Shown here: positions 8,049 through 16,646 of the stretch, one piece after another
Numbering within the stretch: the stretch's first letter is position 1
How the letters are laid out: each line of letters opens with the position of its first letter
NCBI RefSeq assembly: GCF_913057115.1
Contig: NZ_CAJXNN010000022.1
Coordinates: 1 to 62,453, forward strand
Direction: 5' to 3'
Source of the DNA: an uncultured Roseovarius sp.
Lineage (GTDB): Bacteria; Pseudomonadota; Alphaproteobacteria; Rhodobacterales; Rhodobacteraceae
Length of the DNA stretch: 62,453 nt
Notes under the pieces: generated by a model
Databases searched by the model: none
Told to the model about the DNA's origin: nothing
Seen by the model: only the letters and a program-made list of their open reading frames with translations
Program-made: the position numbers and the translations under genes

Positions 8049-10501
8049 GCTTTGTTTTGACCTCGGATCAGGCGAAGGACGCCGAGGTAGTTGGTGGCAA
8101 GGCGGCGGCCTTGTCGCGGTTGGCCGAGGAAGGCTTTGCCCCGCCTGCGTTTTTCGTGATCCGGGCGGAGGCGTTCAGCCACGGAAAAACCGGGCCGGTG
8201 ATGGGCAAGGGATTGAAGGCTGAGGTGGTTCGCGCCTTGGAGGATTTGGGCGCGGGGCCTTATGCGGTGCGCAGTTCGGGGCGGGCCGAGGATGGGGCCG
8301 AGCATAGCCATGCCGGGCAGTTCGACACGGTGTTGAACGTCGAGGCGAATGGGGTTTTGACGGCGGCAAAACAGGTCTGGCAATCGGGGTTTGGGGATAC
8401 GGTGGAGACCTACCGCGCCAAGACCACGGGCGACGGGGCGGAGGCCCCGGCGGTGATCGTGCAGCGGATGATTGACGCGCGCGCCTCGGGCGTGGCCTTT
8501 TCCGCCGATCCGGTGAGCGGGCAGCGCGGGCGGGTCGTAATCTCGGCCATTCAGGGGCTTGGTGAACGGCTGGTTTCGGGCGAGGCCGATGGCGAGGATT
8601 GGGCGCTGGATGCCGAGGGGCAGGTTGTTGTTGCGCCGGAGGTGCCTGCGGCATTGAACGTGGAGGAGGCCCGCGCGGTGGCCGATCTGGCGCGGCGGGC
8701 CGAGGCGGGTTTTGGCCACCCGCAGGATATCGAATGGGCGATGGATGAGGCGGGCCTGCATATCTTGCAGGCGCGGCCCATCACCACGGCGCTTTTGCCC
8801 GCAGCGCAGACCGACGAGACCCTCACCATTTTCGACAACTCGAACATCGTGGAAAGCTATCCGGGGATGGTTAGCCCGCTGACTTATTCCTTTGCCTTGC
8901 ATGTTTATGCCCGCGTTTACCGAGCCTTCGTGCGGCTTTTGGGGGTGCGGGAGGCGGTGGTGGGTGAGAACGCCGCCGTCTTTGACAACATGCTGGGCCG
9001 AGTTGATGGGCGGGTCTATTACAACCTTGTGAATTGGTATCGGGCCTTGGCGCTGTTGCCGGGGTTTGCCCTGAACCGCGATCACATGGAGACCATGATG
9101 GGCGTGTCCGAACCGATGCCGCGCGAGGTGACCGACGCGGTCGGGCCGCCGCCCGCCACGGGGCTGGCACGGGTTTGGGAATATGCCAATTTGGCGCGTG
9201 TGGGTTTGGGGCTGTTGTGGCAGGCCATTCGGTTGCCGCGCACCCGGCGGGATTTTTTTGCCCGTCTGAATGCGGCCTTGGAGGGCGATTTGGATGTCGC
9301 CACGGCCAATGCCAGCGAGCTGGCGCGCGAATACCGGCGGATCGAGAGCACGCTGTTGGACCGGTGGGATGCGCCCTTGGTCAATGATTTCCTGTGCATG
9401 ATGGCCTTTGGCGCGTCGCGCAAGCTGATGGAGCGATGGCTGGGTGACGAGGGCCTGCAACTGCATAACGATGTGATGATCGGGCAGGGCGATATTGTCT
9501 CGGCTGAACCGGCGCAGCGGATCGCAAGGATGGGGGCGATGGTGCAACAGGCCGGGCTGGCCGAGGATGTGCGGGCGCGGGGCTTAGCGGCGTTTGACAA
9601 TGCGCCGGAAATCCGCGCCGAAGTGGAGGGGTATCTGGAGCGGTTTGGCGACCGGTGTACCGAGGAATTGAAGCTGGAAAGCATCCCTTTGAGCGAGGAC
9701 CCCAGCAGCCTTTTGGCGGCGGTGGCGGCGAGTGCCGGGCGCGCGGAGGGCACCAAGCATGAGGTGCGGGAGCCGGATTGGCAGGCGCTTTTTGCGGGTA
9801 AGCCTGTGCGCCGGGGTGTGGCCCGGTGGATCATTACCTGGACCAAGGCGCGGGTGCGCGACCGGGAAAACCTGCGCTTTGAACGCACTCGGATTTTCGG
9901 CCATGCGCGGCGGGTGTTTCTGGGGATTGGCCGCGAGTTGACGGCGCGCGGGCATCTTTGCGCGCCGCGCGATGTGTTTCACCTGACCACGCAGGAGGTT
10001 TTGGGCGCGGTTGAGGGGTTCAATCTGTCGCCGGATCTCAAGGGCATCGTGGCGATGCGGCAGACCGAGGATGCAGCTTCGGCCCAGCGGCCCGATCCGC
10101 CCGAGCGGATCGAGGTGCGCGGCCCTGCGATCTTGCCACGTTGGGAGGCAGGCGAGGTGGCGCGTGATGACAGCCGCCGCAAGGTCGGGACAGGCTGTTC
10201 AGCGGGGCAGGTCCAGGCCAAGGCGCGGGTCATTCGCGACCCACGGACCGAGGCGCTTGAGCCGGGTGATATTCTGGTGGCGCGGCATACCGATCCGGGC
10301 TGGATCGCGGTGTTTTCCAATGCTTCGGCGATTGTGGTCGAGCGCGGCTCGCTCCTGTCGCATTCGGCGATTGTGGCGCGGGAGTTGGGCATCCCTTGTG
10401 TCGTGGGCCTGAAGGGCGCGACCCAGTGGATTGAAGATGGTGAAATGCTGGCCGTAAACGGGGCGACGGGCGAGGTGGAGCGGTTTGATGGCGAGGAGTG
10501 A
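8045..10501 (+). CDS. PEP-synthase-like / PEP-utilising phosphotransferase
   Basis: 818 aa from the ATG at 8045, which overlaps the UbiA stop by four bases. Residues 1-250 are an ATP-grasp-type PPDK/PEP synthase N-terminal domain (VGGKAAALSRLAEEGF near the start, AVRSSGRAEDGAEHSHAGQ, and DIEWAMDEAGLHILQARP). The C-terminus is the mobile phosphohistidine domain with H773 in SLLSHSAIVARE. Between them lies about 450 residues beginning TIFDNSNIVESYPGMVSPLT, not the PEP-binding barrel of true PEP synthase. This architecture is that of rifampin-phosphotransferase-like enzymes, which phosphorylate a hydroxyl on a small molecule using the beta-phosphate of ATP. In this operon it may phosphorylate a lipid or alcohol intermediate (inference). 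Confidence 0.82.
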   Translation: MSFVLTSDQAKDAEVVGGKAAALSRLAEEGFAPPAFFVIRAEAFSHGKTGPVMGKGLKAEVVRALEDLGAGPYAVRSSGRAEDGAEHSHAGQFDTVLNVEANGVLTAAKQVWQSGFGDTVETYRAKTTGDGAEAPAVIVQRMIDARASGVAFSADPVSGQRGRVVISAIQGLGERLVSGEADGEDWALDAEGQVVVAPEVPAALNVEEARAVADLARRAEAGFGHPQDIEWAMDEAGLHILQARPITTALLPAAQTDETLTIFDNSNIVESYPGMVSPLTYSFALHVYARVYRAFVRLLGVREAVVGENAAVFDNMLGRVDGRVYYNLVNWYRALALLPGFALNRDHMETMMGVSEPMPREVTDAVGPPPATGLARVWEYANLARVGLGLLWQAIRLPRTRRDFFARLNAALEGDLDVATANASELAREYRRIESTLLDRWDAPLVNDFLCMMAFGASRKLMERWLGDEGLQLHNDVMIGQGDIVSAEPAQRIARMGAMVQQAGLAEDVRARGLAAFDNAPEIRAEVEGYLERFGDRCTEELKLESIPLSEDPSSLLAAVAASAGRAEGTKHEVREPDWQALFAGKPVRRGVARWIITWTKARVRDRENLRFERTRIFGHARRVFLGIGRELTARGHLCAPRDVFHLTTQEVLGAVEGFNLSPDLKGIVAMRQTEDAASAQRPDPPERIEVRGPAILPRWEAGEVARDDSRRKVGTGCSAGQVQAKARVIRDPRTEALEPGDILVARHTDPGWIAVFSNASAIVVERGSLLSHSAIVARELGIPCVVGLKGATQWIEDGEMLAVNGATGEVERFDGEE

Positions 10502-11588
10502 AATTGAGGCCCGCGCCGCGTTTGACCACATCCGCTACGCGCAGTTGTGGGAAGATGCCGATGTGCTCACCCAAGGGTTGGGGGAGCAGACGGGGAATAC
10601 CTTGGTGTCGATTTGCTCGGCGGGGGACAATGCGCTGGCGATGCTGACGCTGGACCCTGCGAAGGTTGTGGTGGTGGACCTGTCGCCGGCGCAGATTGCC
10701 TGTTTGAAGGTGCGGATTGGGGCCCATCGGGCGCTATCGCATGCGGAGTTTTTGGAGCTTATGGGGTCGCGCCCCAGCACGCGGCGTGCGGCGCTTTTGG
10801 CGCGGGCCTGTGAGGGTCTGGATGCCGAAACGCGCGGATTTTGGCAGGCTTTGACGCCCGAGGTGGAGGCGCATGGGCTTGGCGGGGTCGGTAAGTTCGA
10901 GCGCTATTTCCGCATCTTCCGCCGTTGGCTATTGCCGCTTGTCCATTCACGCCGAACCGTTGACGCGATTTTCGAGCCGCGTGACCGCGAAGCGCGCGAG
11001 GTGTTTTTCGATACGCGGTTCAACACATGGCGGTGGCGGTTGTTGCTGCGGGTGTTTTTCTCGCGCTTCGTGATGGGCCGCATGGGCCGCGACAAGGCTT
11101 TCTTTGACCATGTGGAGGGCAGCCCGGCGCAGCATGTGGCGCGGCGGTTGCGGCATGCGGGCGTTACCACGGAGCCGTCGCAAAACCCCTATCTGCACTG
11201 GATCATGACCGGCACCCATGGGGTGGCTTTGCCGATGGCATGGCGGGCCGAGAATTTCGAGGTGATCCGCGCGCGGCTGGACCGCTTGGACATTCGCCCC
11301 GGTTCTTTGGAAGCCTTTGTTTCAACAGGCGAAAAGGCGCATGGCTTCAACCTGTCGGATATTTTTGAATACATGTCGCCGGAGGTTTTCGGGCAGGTTT
11401 ATGGCACGATCCTTGGAGCCTCGGCCGCCGGGGCGCGCTTGGTTTATTGGAACATGATGGCCCCGCGTCGGGTGCCGGAGACCTATGCCGGGCGGGTGGA
11501 CAGGCTGACCGATTTGGAAGATCGGTTGAAGGCGCGGGACATGGCGTTTTTCTATTCCGATTTCGTGGTCGAAGAGGTGCGCGGGTGA
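10488..11588 (+). CDS. DUF3419 / BtaA-like SAM 3-amino-3-carboxypropyl transferase
   Basis: 366 aa. ATG at 10488, 14 bases inside the preceding gene, with AGG-type sequence upstream. The N-terminal segment IRYAQLWEDADVL, then SICSAGDNALAM and VVVDLSPAQIACLKVR, is the SAM-binding Rossmann pattern of BtaA (DUF3419). BtaA moves the 3-amino-3-carboxypropyl group of S-adenosylmethionine onto diacylglycerol, the first step of betaine lipid (DGTS) synthesis. The usual partner BtaB, which trimethylates the product, is absent from the window. Because the neighbours are isoprenoid and lipid-kinase enzymes, the acceptor here may be a prenyl or other lipid alcohol rather than diacylglycerol (inference). 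Confidence 0.82.
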   Translation: MARSEIEARAAFDHIRYAQLWEDADVLTQGLGEQTGNTLVSICSAGDNALAMLTLDPAKVVVVDLSPAQIACLKVRIGAHRALSHAEFLELMGSRPSTRRAALLARACEGLDAETRGFWQALTPEVEAHGLGGVGKFERYFRIFRRWLLPLVHSRRTVDAIFEPRDREAREVFFDTRFNTWRWRLLLRVFFSRFVMGRMGRDKAFFDHVEGSPAQHVARRLRHAGVTTEPSQNPYLHWIMTGTHGVALPMAWRAENFEVIRARLDRLDIRPGSLEAFVSTGEKAHGFNLSDIFEYMSPEVFGQVYGTILGASAAGARLVYWNMMAPRRVPETYAGRVDRLTDLEDRLKARDMAFFYSDFVVEEVRG

Positions 11589-12916
11589 GCGTGGCGGCGC
11601 AAATCGGGCTGGCTTTGGCCTCGGTCGCGGTGCTGCTTGGGCTCATGGCACTGCTGCGCCGGGGGGCGCGAGCCGTGGGCCTAGGCGCGGAGGTGCAGCG
11701 GAAATTGGTGCATGTGGGAACCGGGCTTTATGCGCTTGTTTTGCCTTGGCTTTTTCCGGACCGTTGGCCGGTCTACATGCTGATCGGCTTGACCCTGGCG
11801 GTGATGGTTGTGCTGCGCCTGCCGCGCTTTGCCAAGGGGGTCGGCGGTGCGCTGCATGGTGTAGAACGCAGGTCTTATGGCGATTTCCTTTTGGCTGGGT
11901 CGGTGGGGCTTTGTTTTTTCCTTTCCGGTGGCGAGCCGCTCTTGTACGTGCTGCCACTGGCGGTCTTGACGCTGGCGGATGCGGCGGCGGCGCTTGTGGG
12001 CACGCGCTATGCCACGCGGCTCTACAGGGTCGAGGACGGGCACAAGAGCCTTGAGGGCACGGCGGCGTTCTTTGCCGTGACCTTGGTTTTGTCGATCCTG
12101 TCTTTGGTGGGGTTCACCGATCTGCCGGCCGCCAATGTCTTGGCGCTGGCCCTGATGGTGACGGGGTTCGGCACGCTGGTGGAGGCGCAAAGCTGGCGCG
12201 GGTTCGACAATCTGTTTTTGCCGCTTGGCCTGTTGGTCTTCCTGTCGGTGCATCTGGATAGCAGCCTTGTGGAACTCATTGTTTTGGCAATTTTTTTCCT
12301 TTGCGCGATCATTGGGTTTCACATGATCGGGACGCGCGTCGGGCTAAGCGGCCATGCCTGCCGTGTTTACGTGGTGGCGATGTTCCTGGTGCTGGCCGTC
12401 GTCTCGCCGCAGAACGCGCTTTTACCGGCGCTTGTGCTATGCGCGCATGCTTGGGCGCGTGTGCAGGCGCCGGGCCGGGATGAGTATGGTGATCTTGACG
12501 TGGTGGCGGGTCTGGCGATCATCAGCTTTGGTTGGCTGGCTCTTGGCAACGCCATGGGGTGGAGCGCGATCGGGTTTTACGGTGTGACCGCCATGGGCCT
12601 GACGATGGGGTTGTCGGTGATCGCGCTTCGCGGCTATGTGCCATGGATCATATTGATTTCATTGGGCCTTTTTGCGTTCCGCGAGGCCATTGCTGTGTTG
12701 AACCCGCCCGAGTCCGCGTGGCCGGAACCATTGTTCTGGCTATCGGGTCTTACGCTTGTCGTGATGGCTGCCGTGCCATGGGCGATACCTGCCTTTTTTC
12801 GGCGTGACCGGGTGCTGAAGCTGACCTGTTTGGCGCTGATTTTTCCTTTGATGGCATATCTTTACATGGTTTTGACTCAAGGCCAGAGCGGCCCGGGTCT
12901 TGGAGGCTCCGCATGA
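11585..12916 (+). CDS. Phytol/dolichol-kinase-like membrane protein with extra membrane half
   Basis: 443 aa from GTG 11585, which overlaps the BtaA-like stop (GTGA). Residues 1-225 look like the CTP-dependent polyprenol/phytol kinase and CDP-diglyceride synthase-like fold: EVQRKLVHVGTGLYAL near residue 40, then TLADAAAALVGTRYA and a GHKSLEGTAAFF segment, the conserved kinase signature. Residues about 225-443 add seven or so further helices (AIIGFHMIGTRVGLSGHACR and onward) not found in phytol kinases of about 220-300 aa, so the protein is a fusion or expanded family. It could phosphorylate a prenol or other lipid alcohol in the inner membrane. The next gene overlaps it by four bases. Confidence 0.72.
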   Translation: MSVAAQIGLALASVAVLLGLMALLRRGARAVGLGAEVQRKLVHVGTGLYALVLPWLFPDRWPVYMLIGLTLAVMVVLRLPRFAKGVGGALHGVERRSYGDFLLAGSVGLCFFLSGGEPLLYVLPLAVLTLADAAAALVGTRYATRLYRVEDGHKSLEGTAAFFAVTLVLSILSLVGFTDLPAANVLALALMVTGFGTLVEAQSWRGFDNLFLPLGLLVFLSVHLDSSLVELIVLAIFFLCAIIGFHMIGTRVGLSGHACRVYVVAMFLVLAVVSPQNALLPALVLCAHAWARVQAPGRDEYGDLDVVAGLAIISFGWLALGNAMGWSAIGFYGVTAMGLTMGLSVIALRGYVPWIILISLGLFAFREAIAVLNPPESAWPEPLFWLSGLTLVVMAAVPWAIPAFFRRDRVLKLTCLALIFPLMAYLYMVLTQGQSGPGLGGSA

Positions 12917-13755
12917 CACAGGAAACACTGAAAACCGATGGTGCGCGGCTGACGCTGTTTTGGGACGGGCCTGAATGGGATGCAAGGCCAACGGCGACCC
13001 TTGGGGAGATTGCGTTCACATCGCGCGCGGCGGGGGCGGAGGTGTTAACGCGGGCGGTCCAAAAGGTTAAGGACGCCGGGTTAACGCGGGTGATCGGACC
13101 GATGGCCGGGGACACATGGCACAGTTATCGCTTCGTCAGCGAAAGCGATGGCAGCCCGGCGTTCTTGATGGAGCCCAAGGAGATGCCGCAGGCGAGGGCG
13201 GTGTTCCATGCCGCCGGATTTTCGTCCGTTGGGCAGTATTTTTCGGCGCGGCAGAGCTTGGCGGAGATCGGTGCGCCGCCGCCCGAAACCGAGGCTTTCC
13301 GGATCGAGACTTGGGATGGCAGCGATCCTGAGCGACTGTTTCGTCAGGTCTTTGCGCTGTCGTGTCAAGCCTTTGAAAAGAATGCGTTTTACAAACCAAT
13401 CCCCGATAACGACTTTCTTGCGATGTATATGCCCACCGTGCCTATGCTGAAAAAGGAGCTGATCCTTTTCGCCCGCACGCCGAATGGGGAGTTGGCGGGC
13501 TTCCTGTTTGCCATCCCCGATTATGCGCAGGGGCCACAAAGCGACACGGTGATCCTGAAGACTTATGCCAGCCTGACGCGCGGAGCCGGGCGGGCCTTGG
13601 TGCATGCCTGTCAGATCTCGGCCAAGGCCTTGGGATATAAGACTTTAATCCACGCCCTGATCCATGATGCCAACCAATCGGCGGAGCGGAGCGAAAAAGA
13701 GGGCGGCAAGATTTTTCGGCGATATGAATTGCTGGGCCTTCGGTTAAATGACTGA
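12913..13755 (+). CDS. GNAT-like acyltransferase family protein
   Basis: 280 aa soluble protein without signal peptide or membrane segment. An N-terminal region with GPMAGDTWHSYRFV and a C-terminal region with ELAGFLFAIPDYAQ, VILKTYASLTRGAGRALVHACQ and a basic end resemble the tandem GNAT-like fold of proteins often annotated as acyl-CoA N-acyltransferases, but the usual acetyl-CoA P-loop (Q/RxxGxG/A) is only approximate (RGAGRAL). It starts four bases inside the kinase-like gene and overlaps the adenylating ligase by eight bases, so it probably works with that ligase, for example accepting an activated acyl group. Acyl donor and acceptor are not deducible. Confidence 0.6.
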   Translation: MTQETLKTDGARLTLFWDGPEWDARPTATLGEIAFTSRAAGAEVLTRAVQKVKDAGLTRVIGPMAGDTWHSYRFVSESDGSPAFLMEPKEMPQARAVFHAAGFSSVGQYFSARQSLAEIGAPPPETEAFRIETWDGSDPERLFRQVFALSCQAFEKNAFYKPIPDNDFLAMYMPTVPMLKKELILFARTPNGELAGFLFAIPDYAQGPQSDTVILKTYASLTRGAGRALVHACQISAKALGYKTLIHALIHDANQSAERSEKEGGKIFRRYELLGLRLND

Positions 13756-15166
13756 TTTGCTTGATCATTTTGATGCGGCGGTGGCGCGGCACCCGGACCG
13801 GGTGGCGATTGTCGATGGTCGCGGTCAAGAGGTTACGTTCGAGGAATTGCAACGCATTTCCAATGGCTTGGCCGAGAAATGGCGGGCCAAGGGGGTGAGG
13901 CCGGGGGACCGAGTGCTTTTGGCCATGGGGGTTAACGCCGAGCTTTACGCGAGCCTTGCTGCGCTGTGGTCCTTGGGGGCCACGGTGGTCTTGCCCGAAC
14001 CCGCGATGGGGTTGAAAGGGCTGCGCCATGCGGTGGCTGCAACCAAGCCAAAGTTCTTTTGTGCCAATGGGTTATATTGTTCTCTCAAGTGGCTTTTGCC
14101 GCCGCTTTGGGGCCTTCCGTTGTTGCGGGCGGGCGGAGCGACGCCGGTAACCGAGGTTAAAGACCGGGTTAAGAACGAGGTGGCGTTGATCTCGTTCACC
14201 TCGGGCACCACGGGGGCGCCGAAGGCCATCCCACGCAGTCATTTTTTCCTTATGGCGCAATATGATGCGGTGGCCCCGATCTTGGCGAGTGACAGAGAAG
14301 AGCGCGACCTTGTCGCCTTCCCGGTCTTTACCTTGGTAAATCTGGCGGCGGGACGAACCTCGATCCTGCCGAACTGGAAGATGAGCCGTTTGGCCGATGT
14401 CACGCCCGCCCGCTTGGGCGCATGGCTACGAAAAACCCGCGCCACGCGGGCGCTGTTGCCACCTTCTTTGGCGGGGCTTTTGCCACTGGCGGGGCAGAGC
14501 GACCTGCGCCATGTCTACACTGGCGGTGGGCCGGTTTTTCCGAATGTGGTCAGGGCGATAAAGGACGATCTTGGAGTCGATGTGACCTGTGTTTACGGGT
14601 CAACCGAGGCGGAACCGATTGCCCATTTGAGGGCCGAAGATTTCCACCCGGAAGACATGGAGCAAATGGCCCAAGGCGCGGGGCTTTTGGTGGGTCATCC
14701 AGTGCCGGAAGTGCGGTTAAGGATTAGCGATGATGAGATCGAAGTCACCGGAGACCATGTTAACAAATCTTACCTTGATCCGGTTCAAACCCGCGAGAAC
14801 AAGGTTTTTGAGGGCGATGAGGTTTGGCACCGCACGGGCGATGCCGGGCGGCTGGATGAGCAAGGGCGGCTTTGGCTTTTGGGCCGAGTGGGGGATGATG
14901 TGGCAGGGCAAAACGGGCCGCTCTATCCCTTTGCCGTTGAGGTGGCGGCTACCGGTTGGAAAGGTGTAACCCGTTGCGCTTTAATGGAAAAATCAGGTAA
15001 ACCTGTCTTGGTGATTGAGGGCGAGCGGGCGCGTTTACCCCAGTGGACAAAGGCCGCGCGGGCCTTGGGCATCGACAGGATTGAGGTGATTTCGGCCATG
15101 CCGATGGACGCGCGACACCATTCCAAGGTCGACCGGGTACAACTGGCCCGGATCCTGAAACGTTAA
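13748..15166 (+). CDS. AMP-dependent acyl ligase (ANL superfamily)
   Basis: 472 aa, on the short side for the family (usual length about 500-600). The A3 phosphate-binding loop SFTSGTTGAPKAIPRSH begins near residue 147. A YGSTEAEP motif (A5) and HRTGDAG (A7) follow, and the C-terminal catalytic lysine is probably K of HHSKVDRVQL. The enzyme should adenylate a carboxylic acid and pass it to CoA or another thiol or amine. The binding-pocket region gives no clear substrate. It is the last gene of the seven-gene block; its stop codon forms part of an inverted repeat (15165-15183). Confidence 0.8.
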   Translation: MTDLLDHFDAAVARHPDRVAIVDGRGQEVTFEELQRISNGLAEKWRAKGVRPGDRVLLAMGVNAELYASLAALWSLGATVVLPEPAMGLKGLRHAVAATKPKFFCANGLYCSLKWLLPPLWGLPLLRAGGATPVTEVKDRVKNEVALISFTSGTTGAPKAIPRSHFFLMAQYDAVAPILASDREERDLVAFPVFTLVNLAAGRTSILPNWKMSRLADVTPARLGAWLRKTRATRALLPPSLAGLLPLAGQSDLRHVYTGGGPVFPNVVRAIKDDLGVDVTCVYGSTEAEPIAHLRAEDFHPEDMEQMAQGAGLLVGHPVPEVRLRISDDEIEVTGDHVNKSYLDPVQTRENKVFEGDEVWHRTGDAGRLDEQGRLWLLGRVGDDVAGQNGPLYPFAVEVAATGWKGVTRCALMEKSGKPVLVIEGERARLPQWTKAARALGIDRIEVISAMPMDARHHSKVDRVQLARILKR

Positions 15167-15245
15167 CGTACGAGTCGTACGTTTTACCCCCAAGTTTCGT
15201 ACGAAAATCCGGCGGGTCCCGAGAGAGGTCGTACGAGTCGTACGA
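15165..15245. repeat. Array of three TCGTACGA palindromes
   Basis: Three copies of TCGTACGA-type palindromes occur in 81 bases. Copy 1 (15165-15183) has 9-base arms AACGTACGA/TCGTACGTT around a single G. Copy 2 (15195-15206) is the perfect 12-base palindrome TTTCGTACGAAA. Copy 3 (15229-15245) has 8-base arms around a single G. Copies 1 and 3 share the 15-base core CGTACGAGTCGTACG. They begin at the stop codon of the adenylating ligase gene and end 204 bases before kbl. No T-run follows, so a multi-site operator is more likely than a terminator, though hairpin formation in RNA is possible. Confidence 0.6.
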
Positions 15246-15371
15246 AAGCCGGATCATGCGCCTGTTCCCGGAGCGACATTCGGGTGGGTAAAATTGTCGA
15301 ACTTGGGTCTGGACCTGTGACCAGCGGTGCGCGACGCTGTGGGGTAAGGCAAATTCCGGGCTTGGGAAAAT

Positions 15372-15409
15372 GAGGGGCGCTGCCCCTCGTTGAAAATGGG
15401 ATTTTCAAC
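15372..15409. repeat. Two adjacent perfect hairpins upstream of kbl
   Basis: GAGGGGC (15372-15378) pairs with GCCCCTC (15382-15388) across three bases. Directly after it GTTGAAAAT (15389-15397) pairs with ATTTTCAAC (15401-15409) across GGG. The tail CACCCCGGGATATTTTTGGC and AGAAGAAAG that follows resembles dispersed intergenic palindromic elements I associate with Rhodobacteraceae genomes. No second copy is present in this window. It may act as terminator of the upstream operon or as an mRNA 5' structure for kbl. Nothing else was seen in the 283-base gap apart from the TCGTACGA array. Confidence 0.5.
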
Positions 15410-15449
15410 TCACCCCGGGATATTTTTGGCCAGAAGAAAGGGGGATGTC

Positions 15450-16646
15450 ATGCGGGCATCGGAACGGTTCGATCAGGATTTGGACGGGCGGCTTGAGGGG
15501 CTGCGCGAGGATGGGCTTTACAAGGTGGAACGGGTGATCACCTCGATGCAGGCGGGGGGGGTGGAGCTTGAGGGCGGTGCGCAGGTGGTGAACCTGTGCG
15601 CCAACAACTACCTGGGTTTGGCCGATGACGCGCGGGTGATCGCGGCGGCGCATGAGGCCTTGGACCGCTATGGGTTTGGCATGGCCAGCGTGCGGTTCAT
15701 TTGTGGCACCCAAGAGGAGCACAAGGCGCTGGAGGCGCGGATTGCCGGGTTTCTGGGGATGGAGGATGCGATCCTTTATGCCGCCGCCTTTGATGCCAAT
15801 GCGGGGCTGTTTGAGACATTGCTGGGACCGGAGGATGCGATCATCTCGGATGCGCTGAATCATGCGAGCATCATTGACGGGGTGCGTTTGTGCAAGGCGC
15901 AGCGGTATCGCTATGCCAATTCGGATATGGCGGATTTGGAGCGCTGTTTGCAGGAGGCGCAGGGCGCGCGGCATCGGATGATTGCCACCGATGGGGTGTT
16001 TTCCATGGACGGCTATATCGCCAAGCTGGAGGCGATTTGCGATTTGGCCGAGCGGTATGATGCGATGGTCATGGTGGATGATTGCCATGCCACCGGGTTT
16101 CTGGGTGAAGGGGGCCGGGGGAGCCATGAGCATTGCGGGGTCATGGGGCGGGTGGATATCCTGACCGGGACGCTTGGCAAGGCTTTGGGGGGTGCCTCGG
16201 GCGGGTATACCGCCGCATCAGCGCGGGTGGTGGATTGGCTCAGGCAACGCTCGCGCCCCTATCTGTTTTCCAACACTTTGGCGCCGGTGATTGCCGGGGC
16301 ATCCTTGGCGGTGTTTGATTTGCTGGAGCGCGAGGGCGCGGAGATGCGCGCACGGCTTTGGGAAAATGCGGCGTATTTTCGGGAGCGGATGGGGGCCTTG
16401 GGCTTCGAGCTGTTGCCGGGGGAGCATGCGATCATCCCGGTGATGCTGCGCGATCCAAAGCTGGCCCAGGAGATGGCAGCGCGTTTGGGGGAGCGGGGGG
16501 TTTACGTGACTGCCTTCAGCTTCCCGGTGGTGCCGAAGGGGCAAGACCGGATCCGCACGCAGATGAGTGCGGCGGTCACGCGCGAGATGCTGGACCGGGC
16601 GATTGATGCCTTCGAGGCGGTGGGCCGTGAACTGGGGGTGATCTGA
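15450..16646 (+). CDS. kbl: Glycine C-acetyltransferase (2-amino-3-ketobutyrate CoA ligase)
   Basis: 398 aa from ATG 15450, preceded by AAAGGGGG at good spacing; the length is that of known Kbl. The PLP-binding lysine is K244 in GTLGKALGG, and the sequence around [13 protein letters not shown] and [11 protein letters not shown] fits the alpha-oxoamine synthase family. It cleaves 2-amino-3-oxobutyrate with CoA to glycine and acetyl-CoA in the cytoplasm. It is followed with an ATGA overlap by tdh, so the pair forms the threonine-to-glycine pathway. The two genes downstream of tdh are in the same overlapping operon. Confidence 0.95.
   Translation: MRASERFDQDLDGRLEGLREDGLYKVERVITSMQAGGVELEGGAQVVNLCANNYLGLADDARVIAAAHEALDRYGFGMASVRFICGTQEEHKALEARIAGFLGMEDAILYAAAFDANAGLFETLLGPEDAIISDALNHASIIDGVRLCKAQRYRYANSDMADLERCLQEAQGARHRMIATDGVFSMDGYIAKLEAICDLAERYDAMVMVDDCHATGFLGEGGRGSHEHCGVMGRVDILTGTLGKALGGASGGYTAASARVVDWLRQRSRPYLFSNTLAPVIAGASLAVFDLLEREGAEMRARLWENAAYFRERMGALGFELLPGEHAIIPVMLRDPKLAQEMAARLGERGVYVTAFSFPVVPKGQDRIRTQMSAAVTREMLDRAIDAFEAVGRELGVI

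Noticed and set aside
8000..9547. Minus-strand open frame of 515 codons
   Set aside because: Antisense shadow of the PEP-utilising phosphotransferase, whose frame has clear domains; no start signal and no motif.
15184..15408. Minus-strand frame of 74 codons before kbl
   Set aside because: Covers the palindrome array and hairpins, has no start signal and no similarity.
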